DNA of 9,463 nt from Clostridia bacterium (GTDB taxonomy: Bacteria; Bacillota; Clostridia; Christensenellales; HGM11417): the NCBI GenBank assembly GCA_028700355.1, contig JAQVSX010000010.1, positions 1 through 9,463 on the forward strand. Reading direction: 5' to 3'. Below the pieces are notes generated by a model. That model was not told the origin of the DNA and did not search any database. It worked only from the letters and a program-made list of their open reading frames with translations. The stretch's first letter is position 1; every line of letters starts with the position of its first letter. Positions 1-5,900 of the stretch are shown here, in pieces. The position numbers and the translations under genes are program-made.

Positions 1-1
1 G

Positions 2-211
2 CCCTCTCAAAAAAATTATGTTTTTGATAGCGTACTTAGCATAGGGCATTATTTTACATATATAAAGTTTAGCGGAATAAAGGCGTTTGAGATAAAAATA
101 GAAGAGAGTTTATTGTTTAACGAAGAAATTATGAAAGGTGAGGTGCTTACTACTTTCGGCAGTAATAATGTATACGAGCTAAGAGAAAATGTTTATTTTA
201 TATTAGTTTGA
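2..211 (+). CDS. 3' end of an unrecognised protein-coding gene (partial)
   Basis: One frame stays open from the left edge to a TGA at 209-211, giving about 69 C-terminal residues. The visible part starts PSQKNYVFDSV and ends ENVYFILV. It alternates hydrophobic and charged residues, as in a beta-rich soluble domain, with no membrane segment, cysteine motif or catalytic signature I recognise. The start lies outside the window, so family and length cannot be judged. It has the same orientation as acpP, whose own promoter begins just after this stop, so the two are probably separate units. That it is coding is inferred from the open frame, the codon composition and the position directly before a promoter. 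No function is proposed. Confidence 0.6.
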   Translation, partial: PSQKNYVFDSVLSIGHYFTYIKFSGIKAFEIKIEESLLFNEEIMKGEVLTTFGSNNVYELRENVYFILV

Positions 212-218
212 TTTTTGC

Positions 219-247
219 TTGAATTAAAACACATAATATAGTAAAAT
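219..247 (+). promoter_or_regulatory. SigA-type promoter of acpP
   Basis: TTGAAT (219-224) and TAAAAT (242-247) are separated by 17 bp. They match the housekeeping consensus at 4/6 and 5/6 positions. The predicted transcription start is near 254, leaving a leader of about 35 nt before acpP. The promoter directly follows the stop of the upstream partial gene. Confidence 0.65.
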
Positions 248-288
248 AGAGTTTATAAAAATTTTTAAATTTTGGAGGAAAATATAAT

Positions 289-519
289 ATGACATTAGAT
301 AAAGTTAAAAAAATGCTTGCAGAGCAGCTTAATATTGAAGAAGACAAAATTACCGCAGACTCTGATATTATCAACGATTTAAAAGCAGATTCGCTTGATG
401 TTTTTCAAATGCTTATGGGCCTTGAAGAAGAATTTAACATAACCGTGCCCGATGAAAAGGCGCAGGAGCTTAAAAAGGTTTCCGATATAGTAGATTTTAT
501 TGACAGCCAAGCTAATTAA
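289..519 (+). CDS. acpP: Acyl carrier protein
   Basis: This is a 76-residue acidic four-helix carrier protein that holds growing acyl chains on a 4'-phosphopantetheine arm during type II fatty acid synthesis in the cytoplasm. The attachment site is Ser35 in the KADSLDVFQ motif, which fits the ACP signature DSL followed by a hydrophobic helix II. The length (76 aa) is typical for bacterial AcpP. The C-terminal part, EEFNITVPDE followed by a VSDIVDFI helix, also matches the family. The ATG at 289 is set by GGAGGA at 274-279 with a 9-nt spacer. The gene is flanked by its own promoter and a terminator-like hairpin, so it appears monocistronic. No fab or plsX gene is adjacent in the window. A specialised ACP for another pathway cannot be fully excluded, but nothing nearby suggests one. 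Confidence 0.95.
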   Translation: MTLDKVKKMLAEQLNIEEDKITADSDIINDLKADSLDVFQMLMGLEEEFNITVPDEKAQELKKVSDIVDFIDSQAN

Positions 520-522
520 TAT

Positions 523-568
523 TAAACAGCTACATAAACGTTGCTTGTGTTTGTTTACTGTTTATTTT
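523..568 (+). terminator. Probable intrinsic terminator after acpP
   Basis: TAAACAG (523-529) pairs with CTGTTTA (558-564). The stem continues inward past a bulged C530 and one mismatch to AAAC/GTTT (536-539/549-552) around a 9-nt loop, for about 15 pairs in all. A short T-rich tail (561-568) follows. The stem is AT-rich and the tail overlaps the -35 box of the next promoter, so confidence is moderate. Confidence 0.55.
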
Positions 569-595
569 GACACTTATATTTTTAAGTGATAAAAT
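567..595 (+). promoter_or_regulatory. Consensus SigA promoter driving the riboswitch RNA
   Basis: TTGACA (567-572, perfect) and TAAAAT (590-595) are separated by exactly 17 bp. The predicted start is near 602, about 45 nt before the riboswitch P1 stem. The boxes and spacer are the same as those of the rpoB promoter at 2695-2723, so this should be a strong constitutive promoter with control exerted in the RNA. Confidence 0.8.
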
Positions 596-645
596 ATATT
601 AAAATTAAATAAATGAAAATTCTTTAATGTAAAGATTTTTCCCGC

Positions 646-744
646 TTTAAAATATTCAAAGGGCAACCACATGGAAACATGTGCAGACGCAAAACTTTCG
701 GGGCTAAGGGGAAACCTATGCCGGCTGAGTCGCAATATTTTAAG
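646..744 (+). ncRNA. Cyclic-di-GMP-I (GEMM-I) riboswitch aptamer
   Basis: The segment has the hallmarks of the class I c-di-GMP riboswitch. P1 is long: TTAAAATATT (647-656) pairs with AATATTTTAA (734-743). The GGGCAACC strand follows at 661-668. A hairpin with stem CACATG/CATGTG is capped by a GAAA tetraloop (674-677). The junction is GACGCAAAA (686-694). The last arm carries CTAAG (704-708) and TATG (717-720), the two halves of the 11-nt receptor that docks the GAAA loop. By alignment to Vc2 from memory, the ligand contacts are G663 (G20), A692 (A47) and C733 (C92). G rather than A at the G20 position favours c-di-GMP over cGAMP. It differs slightly from consensus, with GGCAACC for GGCAAACC and one imperfect P1 pair. 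The next conventional gene is cysE, more than 400 nt away and behind two terminators. Confidence 0.87.
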
Positions 745-769
745 TAGAATGTAAAGTAATAAGGTAATA

Positions 770-856
770 ATGCTTTGCCAAGTTAGTTGCTTTTTTTTGG
801 TTTTCCTTAGACTTTGTTTTGCTGCAAAATTTGTGATACATATAGGCGCTCTTTAA
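770..856 (+). CDS. Possible riboswitch-linked micro-ORF (28 aa)
   Basis: An ATG at 770, preceded by AAGG (761-764) at a 5-nt spacing, opens a 28-codon frame ending in TAA at 854-856. The peptide starts MLCQVSCFFLVFLRLCFAAK and is strongly hydrophobic with three cysteines, so it could be a small membrane peptide or a leader peptide. It begins 26 nt after the c-di-GMP aptamer, and its stop codon lies in the loop of the intrinsic terminator at 844-879. Its start region can form a small hairpin: GGTAA (763-767) with TTGCC (775-779). No family is recognised. The frame is short and T-rich and could be open by chance. The call rests on its position between riboswitch and terminator plus the short Shine-Dalgarno match. 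Confidence 0.3.
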   Translation: MLCQVSCFFLVFLRLCFAAKFVIHIGAL

Positions 857-879
857 TAAGAGTGCCTTCTTTTATTTTT
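844..879 (+). terminator. Intrinsic terminator of the riboswitch transcript
   Basis: AGGCGCTCTT (844-853) pairs with AAGAGTGCCT (858-867) over 10 pairs with one G-U, closed by a 4-nt TAAT loop. The tail (867-879) is TTCTTTTATTTTT. This is the clearest terminator in the region. It ends about 135 nt after the aptamer. It could be a plain transcript end or the expression platform of the riboswitch. Confidence 0.85.
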
Positions 880-917
880 AAGGCTTATAGCGGATTGTTT
901 TAAATTAGCGTTTAGCG

Positions 918-933
918 TAACCTTATAAGGTTA
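918..933. repeat. 16-bp perfect palindrome, candidate operator
   Basis: TAACCTTATAAGGTTA reads identically on both strands. It lies 33 bp upstream of the TATAAT box at 967-972, where a dimeric regulator could act. Two copies of AATTAGA (933-939 and 947-953) follow. I cannot assign it to a known regulator: it does not fit the Fur/PerR, Rex, NrdR or CymR consensus as I know them. Confidence 0.4.
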
Positions 934-966
934 ATTAGAGATTTCCAATTAGATTATTTTTTTCGG

Positions 967-972
967 TATAAT
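967..972 (+). promoter_or_regulatory. Possible promoter (perfect TATAAT -10 box)
   Basis: The hexamer TATAAT is perfect, but the -35 region is poor: TTCCAA at 943-948, 18-bp spacer, 3/6 matches. The predicted start is near 979. A weak -35 next to an upstream palindrome would suit an activator-dependent promoter. In AT-rich DNA the -10 box could also occur by chance. Confidence 0.35.
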
Positions 973-1033
973 GCCTGTAACTTTAAGATAAAACTATTTC
1001 TTGATATATGGCACCGGAATGTAATAATAGCTG

Positions 1034-1071
1034 TACAGGGGCATAAAAATTTATGCTCCTGTATTATTTTT
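1034..1071 (+). terminator. Strong intrinsic terminator upstream of cysE
   Basis: TACAGGGGCATAA (1034-1046) pairs with TTATGCTCCTGTA (1051-1063), giving 13 pairs with one G-U wobble around a 4-nt loop. The tail is TTATTTTT (1064-1071). It would end a ~90-nt RNA starting near 979, or block readthrough from the riboswitch transcript into cysE. It could also be an attenuator, but I see no recognisable sensing domain in front of it. Confidence 0.75.
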
Positions 1072-1117
1072 AGGCAAACATAAAACTACTCAGCGACATA
1101 TTATAGTATTATATTAT

Positions 1118-1146
1118 TTGATTTTTTTTTGATATTAATATAAAAT
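1118..1146 (+). promoter_or_regulatory. SigA-type promoter of cysE
   Basis: TTGATT (1118-1123) and TAAAAT (1141-1146) are separated by 17 bp. The predicted start is near 1153, giving a leader of roughly 40 nt. This placement after the terminator at 1034-1071 suggests cysE does not depend on the riboswitch transcript. Confidence 0.65.
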
Positions 1147-1190
1147 GATAATACTTTAATTTTTATTTAGTATAACCAAAGGAAATAATT

Positions 1191-1826
1191 ATGTTTAAAA
1201 CCTTTCGTTCTGATATTAAAGCAGTATTAGACAGAGACCCCGCTGCAAGAAACGGCTTTGAGGTGTTTTTTACTTATTCGGGATTTCACGCAATAAGGTC
1301 TTACCGCTTTGCCCATTTTTTATATAAAATTAAACTGAAATTTTTTGCGAGGTGTGTCAGCCAGCTTTCTAAATTTTTTACCGGCATAGAAATTCACCCT
1401 GCGGCTAAAATCGGCAGGGGTGTGTTTATTGACCACGGTAGCGGCGTAGTCGTCGGTGAAACCACTGTAATAGGCGATAATGTTACGATATATCAGGGTG
1501 TAACTTTGGGCGGCACAGGCAAAGAAAAGGGCAAACGCCACCCCACAATATGCAGCAATGTTATGATAAGTTCGGGCGCAAAGGTACTCGGTCCTATTGT
1601 TGTGGGCGAAAACAGCAAGATAGGCGCTAACGCCGTCGTTTTAAAAGATGTTCCGCCAAACAGCACCGTTGTAGGCATTCCCGGCAAGGTTGTAAAAATC
1701 GGCAACGAAAAGGTTTCTGACCTTATACAAAAGCTGCCCGACCCCTGCAACGAGGAAATAAAATTTTTAAAGGATAAAATCGAGGAGCTTGAAAAAAAGA
1801 TAAATTCGTTTGAGAAAAAGGCATAG
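1191..1826 (+). CDS. cysE: Serine O-acetyltransferase
   Basis: CysE transfers acetyl from acetyl-CoA to L-serine, making O-acetylserine, the first committed step of cysteine synthesis in the cytoplasm. The 211-residue protein is the short Bacillus/Clostridium form. An N-terminal helical part (about 1-62) is followed by a left-handed beta-helix of hexapeptide repeats (about 65-170). Key motifs are [11 protein letters not shown] (from 65), [11 protein letters not shown] with catalytic His82 (E. coli His158), [15 protein letters not shown] (104-118), and VVGIPGKVV closing the helix. Residue 67 is Glu where E. coli has Asp143; as I recall, this Glu also occurs in B. subtilis CysE. The C-terminal tail after LPDP is a charged probable coiled coil ([15 protein letters not shown]). 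AAAGGA (1178-1183), 7 nt before the ATG, fixes the start. No cysK is adjacent. A maltose or other hexapeptide acetyltransferase is unlikely given the specific motifs. Confidence 0.95.
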   Translation: MFKTFRSDIKAVLDRDPAARNGFEVFFTYSGFHAIRSYRFAHFLYKIKLKFFARCVSQLSKFFTGIEIHPAAKIGRGVFIDHGSGVVVGETTVIGDNVTIYQGVTLGGTGKEKGKRHPTICSNVMISSGAKVLGPIVVGENSKIGANAVVLKDVPPNSTVVGIPGKVVKIGNEKVSDLIQKLPDPCNEEIKFLKDKIEELEKKINSFEKKA

Positions 1827-1857
1827 AAAAATCAGACTGATAATAAAAAATAATATG

Positions 1858-1892
1858 AAAAAGCCTTTTTGGGCGTTTTTGCTGTTTTTTTT
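1858..1892 (+). terminator. Probable intrinsic terminator after cysE
   Basis: AAAAAGCC (1858-1865) pairs with GGC (1872-1874) and TTTTT (1876-1880), with a bulged G1875 and a T-rich loop. A further run of eight Ts follows at 1885-1892. It begins 32 nt after the cysE stop and ends before the -35 box of arsC at 1903. The stem is imperfect but well placed. Confidence 0.6.
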
Positions 1893-1902
1893 GGTTTTTT
1901 AG

Positions 1903-1931
1903 TTGAAATTTATTATTATATTTGTTATAAT
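1903..1931 (+). promoter_or_regulatory. SigA-type promoter of arsC
   Basis: TTGAAA (1903-1908, 5/6) and TATAAT (1926-1931, 6/6) are separated by 17 bp. The predicted start is near 1938, leaving a ~129-nt leader. A TTGACA at 1972-1977 lacks a good -10 and is less convincing. The leader can fold AAGGTGAAA against TTTCGCCTT around a large loop, but no known regulatory motif is apparent. Confidence 0.65.
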
Positions 1932-2054
1932 ATAAAAACCGAATAAAAAAGTTTGTGGTTTTTTGAGAACATTGACATTTGATTCCCATAAGGTGAAATT
2001 TAATCAAAATAAGTGATGTTAATTTTTTCGCCTTTATTAAATATAATTAACATA

Positions 2055-2060
2055 AAAGGA
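2055..2060 (+). promoter_or_regulatory. Ribosome binding site that decides the arsC start
   Basis: AAAGGA lies 6 nt before the ATG at 2067. An in-frame ATG farther upstream at 2013 has no comparable site and would add 18 residues (MMLIFSPLL...) absent from the family, whose N-terminus begins directly with the phosphatase-loop strand. Confidence 0.75.
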
Positions 2061-2066
2061 AACATT

Positions 2067-2468
2067 ATGAAGAGAGTCGCTTATATTTGCGAGCATAATT
2101 CATGCCGCTCACAGATTGCAGAGGCGCTGAGCAGACACTTTGCAGGCAGCGTATTTGAAAGTTACAGTGCGGGTACTTACATAAAAACTGAAATCAATCA
2201 GGATGCCGTAAGACTTGTAAAGCAATTGTATGGCTTTGATATGTCAGAGATACAAAGGCCTAAATTGGTCAATGTGCTTCCCAAAATTGATATTATTATC
2301 GCATTGGGCTGTAATGTCAACTGCCCTCAGCTTTCAGTCGCTTACAGAGAACTTTGGGAAATTGATGACCCCGTTAAAAAGAGCGATGAAGAATTTATTA
2401 AAATTATAAAAGAAATAGAAAGCAAGGTTATCGCTTTAAGAGATAAATTTAAAGGTAATAAGCAGTAG
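2067..2468 (+). CDS. arsC: Arsenate reductase, low-molecular-weight phosphatase fold
   Basis: This 133-residue cytoplasmic enzyme belongs to the LMW-protein-tyrosine-phosphatase superfamily. It is expected to reduce arsenate to arsenite using a cysteine relay recycled by thioredoxin. The N-terminal P-loop is CEHNSCR (Cys8-X5-Arg14), followed by SQIAEAL as in ArsC. Two further cysteines, Cys82 and Cys86 in ALGCNVNCP, match the resolving cysteines of clostridial ArsC, where the spacing is shorter than in S. aureus ArsC. The general-acid Asp is in the IDDP motif (Asp101), and the DEEFIKIIKEI helix also fits the family. It stands alone: no arsR, arsB or acr3 is adjacent, so the substrate is not confirmed by context, and a related tyrosine phosphatase role remains possible. 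It has its own promoter and terminator-like hairpin. A longer start at 2013 is rejected because it lacks a ribosome binding site. Confidence 0.88.
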   Translation: MKRVAYICEHNSCRSQIAEALSRHFAGSVFESYSAGTYIKTEINQDAVRLVKQLYGFDMSEIQRPKLVNVLPKIDIIIALGCNVNCPQLSVAYRELWEIDDPVKKSDEEFIKIIKEIESKVIALRDKFKGNKQ

Positions 2469-2504
2469 AGCCAATATTTTTCGGTGTAACCTCTATTTCA
2501 ATTT

Positions 2505-2566
2505 ATAACCGCAATAAGTAATAATGTAACACATTAGCGTGCTACATATTTTTTATATGCGGCTAT
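2505..2566. repeat. Nested inverted repeat enclosing the arsC terminator
   Basis: ATAACCGCA (2505-2513) pairs with TGCGGCTAT (2558-2566) at 8 of 9 positions and surrounds the inner hairpin at 2524-2547. The whole could fold as one cruciform-like or two-tier RNA structure. No known repeat family is recognised. Confidence 0.45.
2524..2555 (+). terminator. Probable terminator after arsC
   Basis: ATGTA-CAC (2524-2532, with one unpaired A) pairs with GTG-TACAT (2539-2547) around a 6-nt loop. A T-rich tail TATTTTTTA (2547-2555) follows. It is 56 nt past the arsC stop and nested inside a second inverted repeat. Confidence 0.5.
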
Positions 2567-2571
2567 TATTA

Positions 2572-2611
2572 TTTTAAAGTTAATTAAAAGCAACATATTG
2601 TAACTTTAAAA
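2572..2611. repeat. 11-bp perfect inverted repeat
   Basis: TTTTAAAGTTA (2572-2582) is the exact reverse complement of TAACTTTAAAA (2601-2611), with an 18-nt loop. There is no T-tract after it, so it is not a typical terminator on the + strand. It lies about 85 bp before the rpoB -35 box. Confidence 0.5.
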
Positions 2612-2694
2612 CTAAATATGAAAACTATAAAGTGTTGCATTTCTGATTTCAATTAACACCCGCAAAAAAATTTTTTAATATTTGCGCAAAATAA

Positions 2695-2723
2695 TTGACA
2701 TATTTTTTTTGTTGTGATAAAAT
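2695..2723 (+). promoter_or_regulatory. Consensus SigA promoter of the rpoBC operon
   Basis: TTGACA (2695-2700, perfect) and TAAAAT (2718-2723) are separated by 17 bp. The predicted start is near 2730, giving a leader of about 200 nt. The perfect palindrome TTTGCGCAAA at 2681-2690 lies 4 bp upstream of the -35 box and could be a regulator site. Confidence 0.78.
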
Positions 2724-2745
2724 CTTATGATGTATTGTTATGTCG

Positions 2746-2785
2746 TGGAGGTTGCCCTTTTTGTTGTAAACCTTCAATAAAGGTT
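2746..2785 (+). promoter_or_regulatory. Possible alternative-pairing element in the rpoB leader
   Basis: AACCTT at 2769-2774 can pair with AAGGTT (2780-2785), forming a 6-bp hairpin with a 5-nt loop. It can instead form part of an 8-bp pairing of AACCTTCA (2769-2776) with TGGAGGTT (2746-2753, two-strand match with one G-U). The two folds exclude each other, as in attenuators. A T-run follows at 2810-2817, but only a weak 4-bp stem precedes it. Confidence 0.3.
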
Positions 2786-2834
2786 ATAATATCAGGGATT
2801 TTGATTGTATTTTTTTTCATATTATAGCATTCTG

Positions 2835-2854
2835 ATACTGGTTCATTGTACTAT
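2835..2854. repeat. Inverted repeat in the rpoB leader
   Basis: ATTGTAC (2835-2841) and GTACAAT (2848-2854) are perfect reverse complements around TATACT. An AT-rich stretch with T-runs (ATTTTAATTTT) follows. It could be an RNA hairpin, a weak attenuator or a DNA operator. It does not match a regulator site I know. Confidence 0.35.
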
Positions 2855-2929
2855 ACTGTACAATATTTTAATTTTCAATACGCTTGATAAAAATAATTTT
2901 AATACATATTTAATAGGAGTGTTTAAATA

Positions 2930-5900
2930 ATGGCGCAAAACATCCATAAGGTAAGGTTTGGTAACTGTGAAAGAATGAGCTTCTCGAAAATCAAAGAGCC
3001 TTTAGAGATACCCTATTTAATCGAAGTGCAGAAAAATTCTTACGACAATTTTATTAAAGACGGAATAAGAGAAGTATTTGAAGACTTTTCGCCTATCGTA
3101 GATTTTTCAGGGCACTTTGAACTTTCTTTTCTGGAACACTCTTTGGAAGGCGAGCCCAAGTTTGACGAAATCGAATGTAAAAACAGGGATGCGACATTCG
3201 CAAAATCTTTAAAAGTAAAAATCAGACTTATAAACAAAGATACCGGCGAGGTTATGGATCAGGATGTTTTTATGGGGGATTTTCCCCTTATGACACAGAC
3301 GGGTTCCTTTGTTATTAACGGAGCGGAAAGGGTTGTTGTTTCTCAGCTTGTGAGAAGCCCCGGCGTTTATAACGCTATGCAGATTGATAACCGTACGGGC
3401 AAAGACCTTTTTGCTACTACTGTTATACCCAACAGGGGCGCATGGCTTGAATTTGAGCAGGACGGCAACGATATTTTATGGGTGCGTGTTGACAGAACGA
3501 GAAAGCTTACGGCGACAGTGCTGTTAAGGGCGCTTGGCTTCGGTACCGATGAAGAACTTGCCGAGCTTTTCGGCGGCGACGCTATGATTAAAGCTTCTTC
3601 CGAAAAGGACACCGCCAAAAACGAGACAGACGGACTTATAGAATTGTACAAAAGGTTAAGGCCGGGCGAGGTGCCGACGCAGGAATCTGTAAGGAGCCAG
3701 CTTTATAATTTATTTTTTGATGCCAAAAGATACGATTTGGCAAAAGTCGGCAGATACAAATTCAATAAAAAGCTTAATATATCCGACAGGATAACGGGGC
3801 ATACCGCTTACGAAAACATTGTATGCGGCAATAAAGTGTACGTAAAAAAGGGCGAGGTAATAACGCCCAAAACTGCACAGGAAATTCAAAATTGCGGCGT
3901 TAACGTCGTAAATATAAATATAGAAGGCGGCAAATTTAAGGTAATAGGTAACAACACCGTCAACTTTAACAAAGTCAGCGGACTTAATCATAACGATTTT
4001 AAGCTGACCGATTTTGTTTACGGACCTGAGCTTAGCAGCTTAGTTAAAAAAGCCAAAAACAAGTCTGAGCTTACCGCTTTGGTGGAAGAAAATATCGACA
4101 AGCTTATGCCCAAGCATATAACGATTGACGATATTATTTCTACCGTCAGTTACAATCTCGGTTTAAAATACGGTATCGGAAATATAGACAATATAGACCA
4201 TCTGGGTAACAGAAGGGTGCGTTCCGTCGGCGAACTGTTACAAAATCAGTTCAGAATAGGCATCGCAAGGCTTGAAAGGGTTATCAAGGAAAGAATGGCG
4301 ACTCAAGACCCTAACGAAGTTACCCCTCAATCGCTTATAAACATCCGTCCCGTAACAAGTGCGATAAAAGAATTTTTTGGTTCTTCACAGCTTTCGCAAT
4401 TTATGGACCAGAGCAATCCCATTGCGGAGCTTACACATAAGAGAAAGCTTTCGGCATTGGGGCCGGGCGGCTTGAACAGGGATAGGGCTACCTTTGACGT
4501 GAGAGACGTAAACCATTCACACTACGGCAGAATGTGCCCCATAGAAACGCCGGAAGGTCAAAACATAGGTCTTATCAACTCGCTTGCAACATACGCAAGA
4601 ATAAACGAATACGGCTTTATAGAATCCCCTTACCGCAAGGTAGACGAAACGGGCAGTGTAACAGACGAAATAGTATATATGTCTGCCGACGAAGAGGATA
4701 AATACAGGATAGCGCAGGCGTTAGAACCTCTTGACGAGAATAACCGCTTTTTAAACAAGCGCATAACCTGCCGAGATAAAGCAGATATTATTGACGTTGC
4801 CGCAGAAACCATACAGTATGTCGATGTAAGCCCCAAACAGCTTGTTTCGGTTGCAACGGCGCTAATTCCGTTTTTGGAAAACGACGATACAAACCGCGCG
4901 CTTATGGGCTCTAACATGCAGAGGCAGGCGGTTCCTTTGTTGGTGCCTGAAAGACCTATTATCGGTACGGGTATGGAATATAAAATTGCCTGCGATTCAG
5001 GCGTTGTAATAATCGCTAATGAAGGTGGCATTGTAAGCTATGTTGACAGCAACGAAATACAAATAAAGACAGACAGCAAAATAGATAAATACAGGCTAAT
5101 AAAATTTATGCGCTCTAATCAGGGCACATGCGTAAATCAAAAGCCCTTAGTTAAAAAAGGCGAAAAGGTCGTAAAAGGTCAGATAATCGCAGACGGCCCT
5201 TCAACACAGGGCGGCGAGCTTTCTCTGGGCAGAAATATTTTAATAGGATTTATGGCTTGGGAAGGCTACAATTACGAAGATGCTATATTGATATCTGAAA
5301 AGCTTGTAAAAGACGACCTTTTTACATCGATTCATATAGAAGAATACGAACTTGAATCAAGGGATACCAAACTCGGCGAGGAAGAAATTACAAGGGATAT
5401 ACCCAATATCGGCGAGGATGCGCTTAAAGACCTTGACGAAGAAGGAATAATAAGAATAGGCGCAGAGGTACATTCCGGCGATATACTTGTAGGCAAGGTT
5501 ACCCCTAAGGGCGAAACAGAGCTTACCCCCGAAGAAAGGCTTTTAAGGGCAATTTTCGGCGAAAAGGCAAGGGAAGTAAGGGATACGTCTTTAAGGGTTC
5601 CGCACGGCGGGGGCGGAATAGTCGTAGATGTAAAAATATTTACAAGGGAAAACAAAGACGAGCTTTCCCCCGGCGTTAGCAAACTTGTAAGGGTTTATAT
5701 CGCACAGAAGAGAAAAATAAGCATTGGCGACAAGATGGCGGGAAGGCACGGCAATAAGGGTGTTGTTTCAAGGGTTCTGCCCGTTGAGGATATGCCCTTT
5801 ATGGAAGACGGCACGCCGCTTGAAATTGTATTAAATCCGTTGGGCGTTCCCTCCCGTATGAATATAGGTCAGGTTTTAGAGGTGCATTTAGGACTTGTTG

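Larger units (their letters stand above)
520..1190 (+). other. Signal-rich intergenic region between acpP and cysE
   Basis: This 671-bp stretch contains no conventional gene. In order it holds the acpP terminator, a consensus promoter, a c-di-GMP-I riboswitch aptamer, a possible micro-ORF, an intrinsic terminator, a 16-bp palindrome, a TATAAT box, a second intrinsic terminator and the cysE promoter. Each is listed separately. The arrangement implies at least one, and perhaps two, short RNAs made from this region independently of acpP and cysE. Confidence 0.75.
2469..2929 (+). other. arsC-rpoB intergenic region with inverted repeats and rpoB leader
   Basis: No conventional gene is present in these 461 bp. 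The first part holds a terminator-like nested hairpin (2505-2566) and an 11-bp inverted repeat (2572-2611). A TTTGCGCAAA palindrome (2681-2690) sits just before the rpoB promoter (2695-2723). The last ~200 bp is an untranslated leader with several small hairpins and a possible 16-codon mini-ORF at 2730-2780. None of the ribosomal protein genes usual before rpoB is seen. Confidence 0.7.

Noticed and set aside
782..800. T8 run at 791-798 as the riboswitch terminator.
   Set aside because: Only a weak 4-bp stem with a bulge (777-790) precedes it. The hairpin at 844-867 is far stronger and has a proper T-rich tail.
1000..1071. T-box riboswitch before cysE: TGGCACCG at 1008-1015 resembles the T-box core, followed by a terminator.
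   Set aside because: The conserved AGGG before and GCG after the core are missing, no convincing antiterminator pairing with the terminator 5' arm can be drawn, and there is no space for a Stem I with specifier loop after a promoter. The TGGC variant would also not fit tRNA-Cys.
1968..2000. TTGACA at 1972-1977 as the main arsC promoter.
   Set aside because: No good -10 lies at the right distance (TGAAAT at best), whereas TTGAAA-N17-TATAAT at 1903-1931 is nearly perfect.
1723..2007. 94-codon open frame on the - strand across the cysE end and arsC leader.
   Set aside because: It overlaps cysE and its terminator, has low-complexity Lys/Phe-rich composition, no recognised motif and no promoter or ribosome binding site.
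2013..2066. Upstream in-frame ATG that would lengthen ArsC by 18 residues.
   Set aside because: There is no ribosome binding site before 2013, the added residues do not belong to the family, and AAAGGA is correctly spaced for the ATG at 2067.
4630..5031. 133-codon open frame on the - strand inside rpoB, and similar antisense frames in rpoB and rpoC.
   Set aside because: These mirror the codon bias of the highly conserved sense genes. Their translations are Ser/Leu-rich with no family features.
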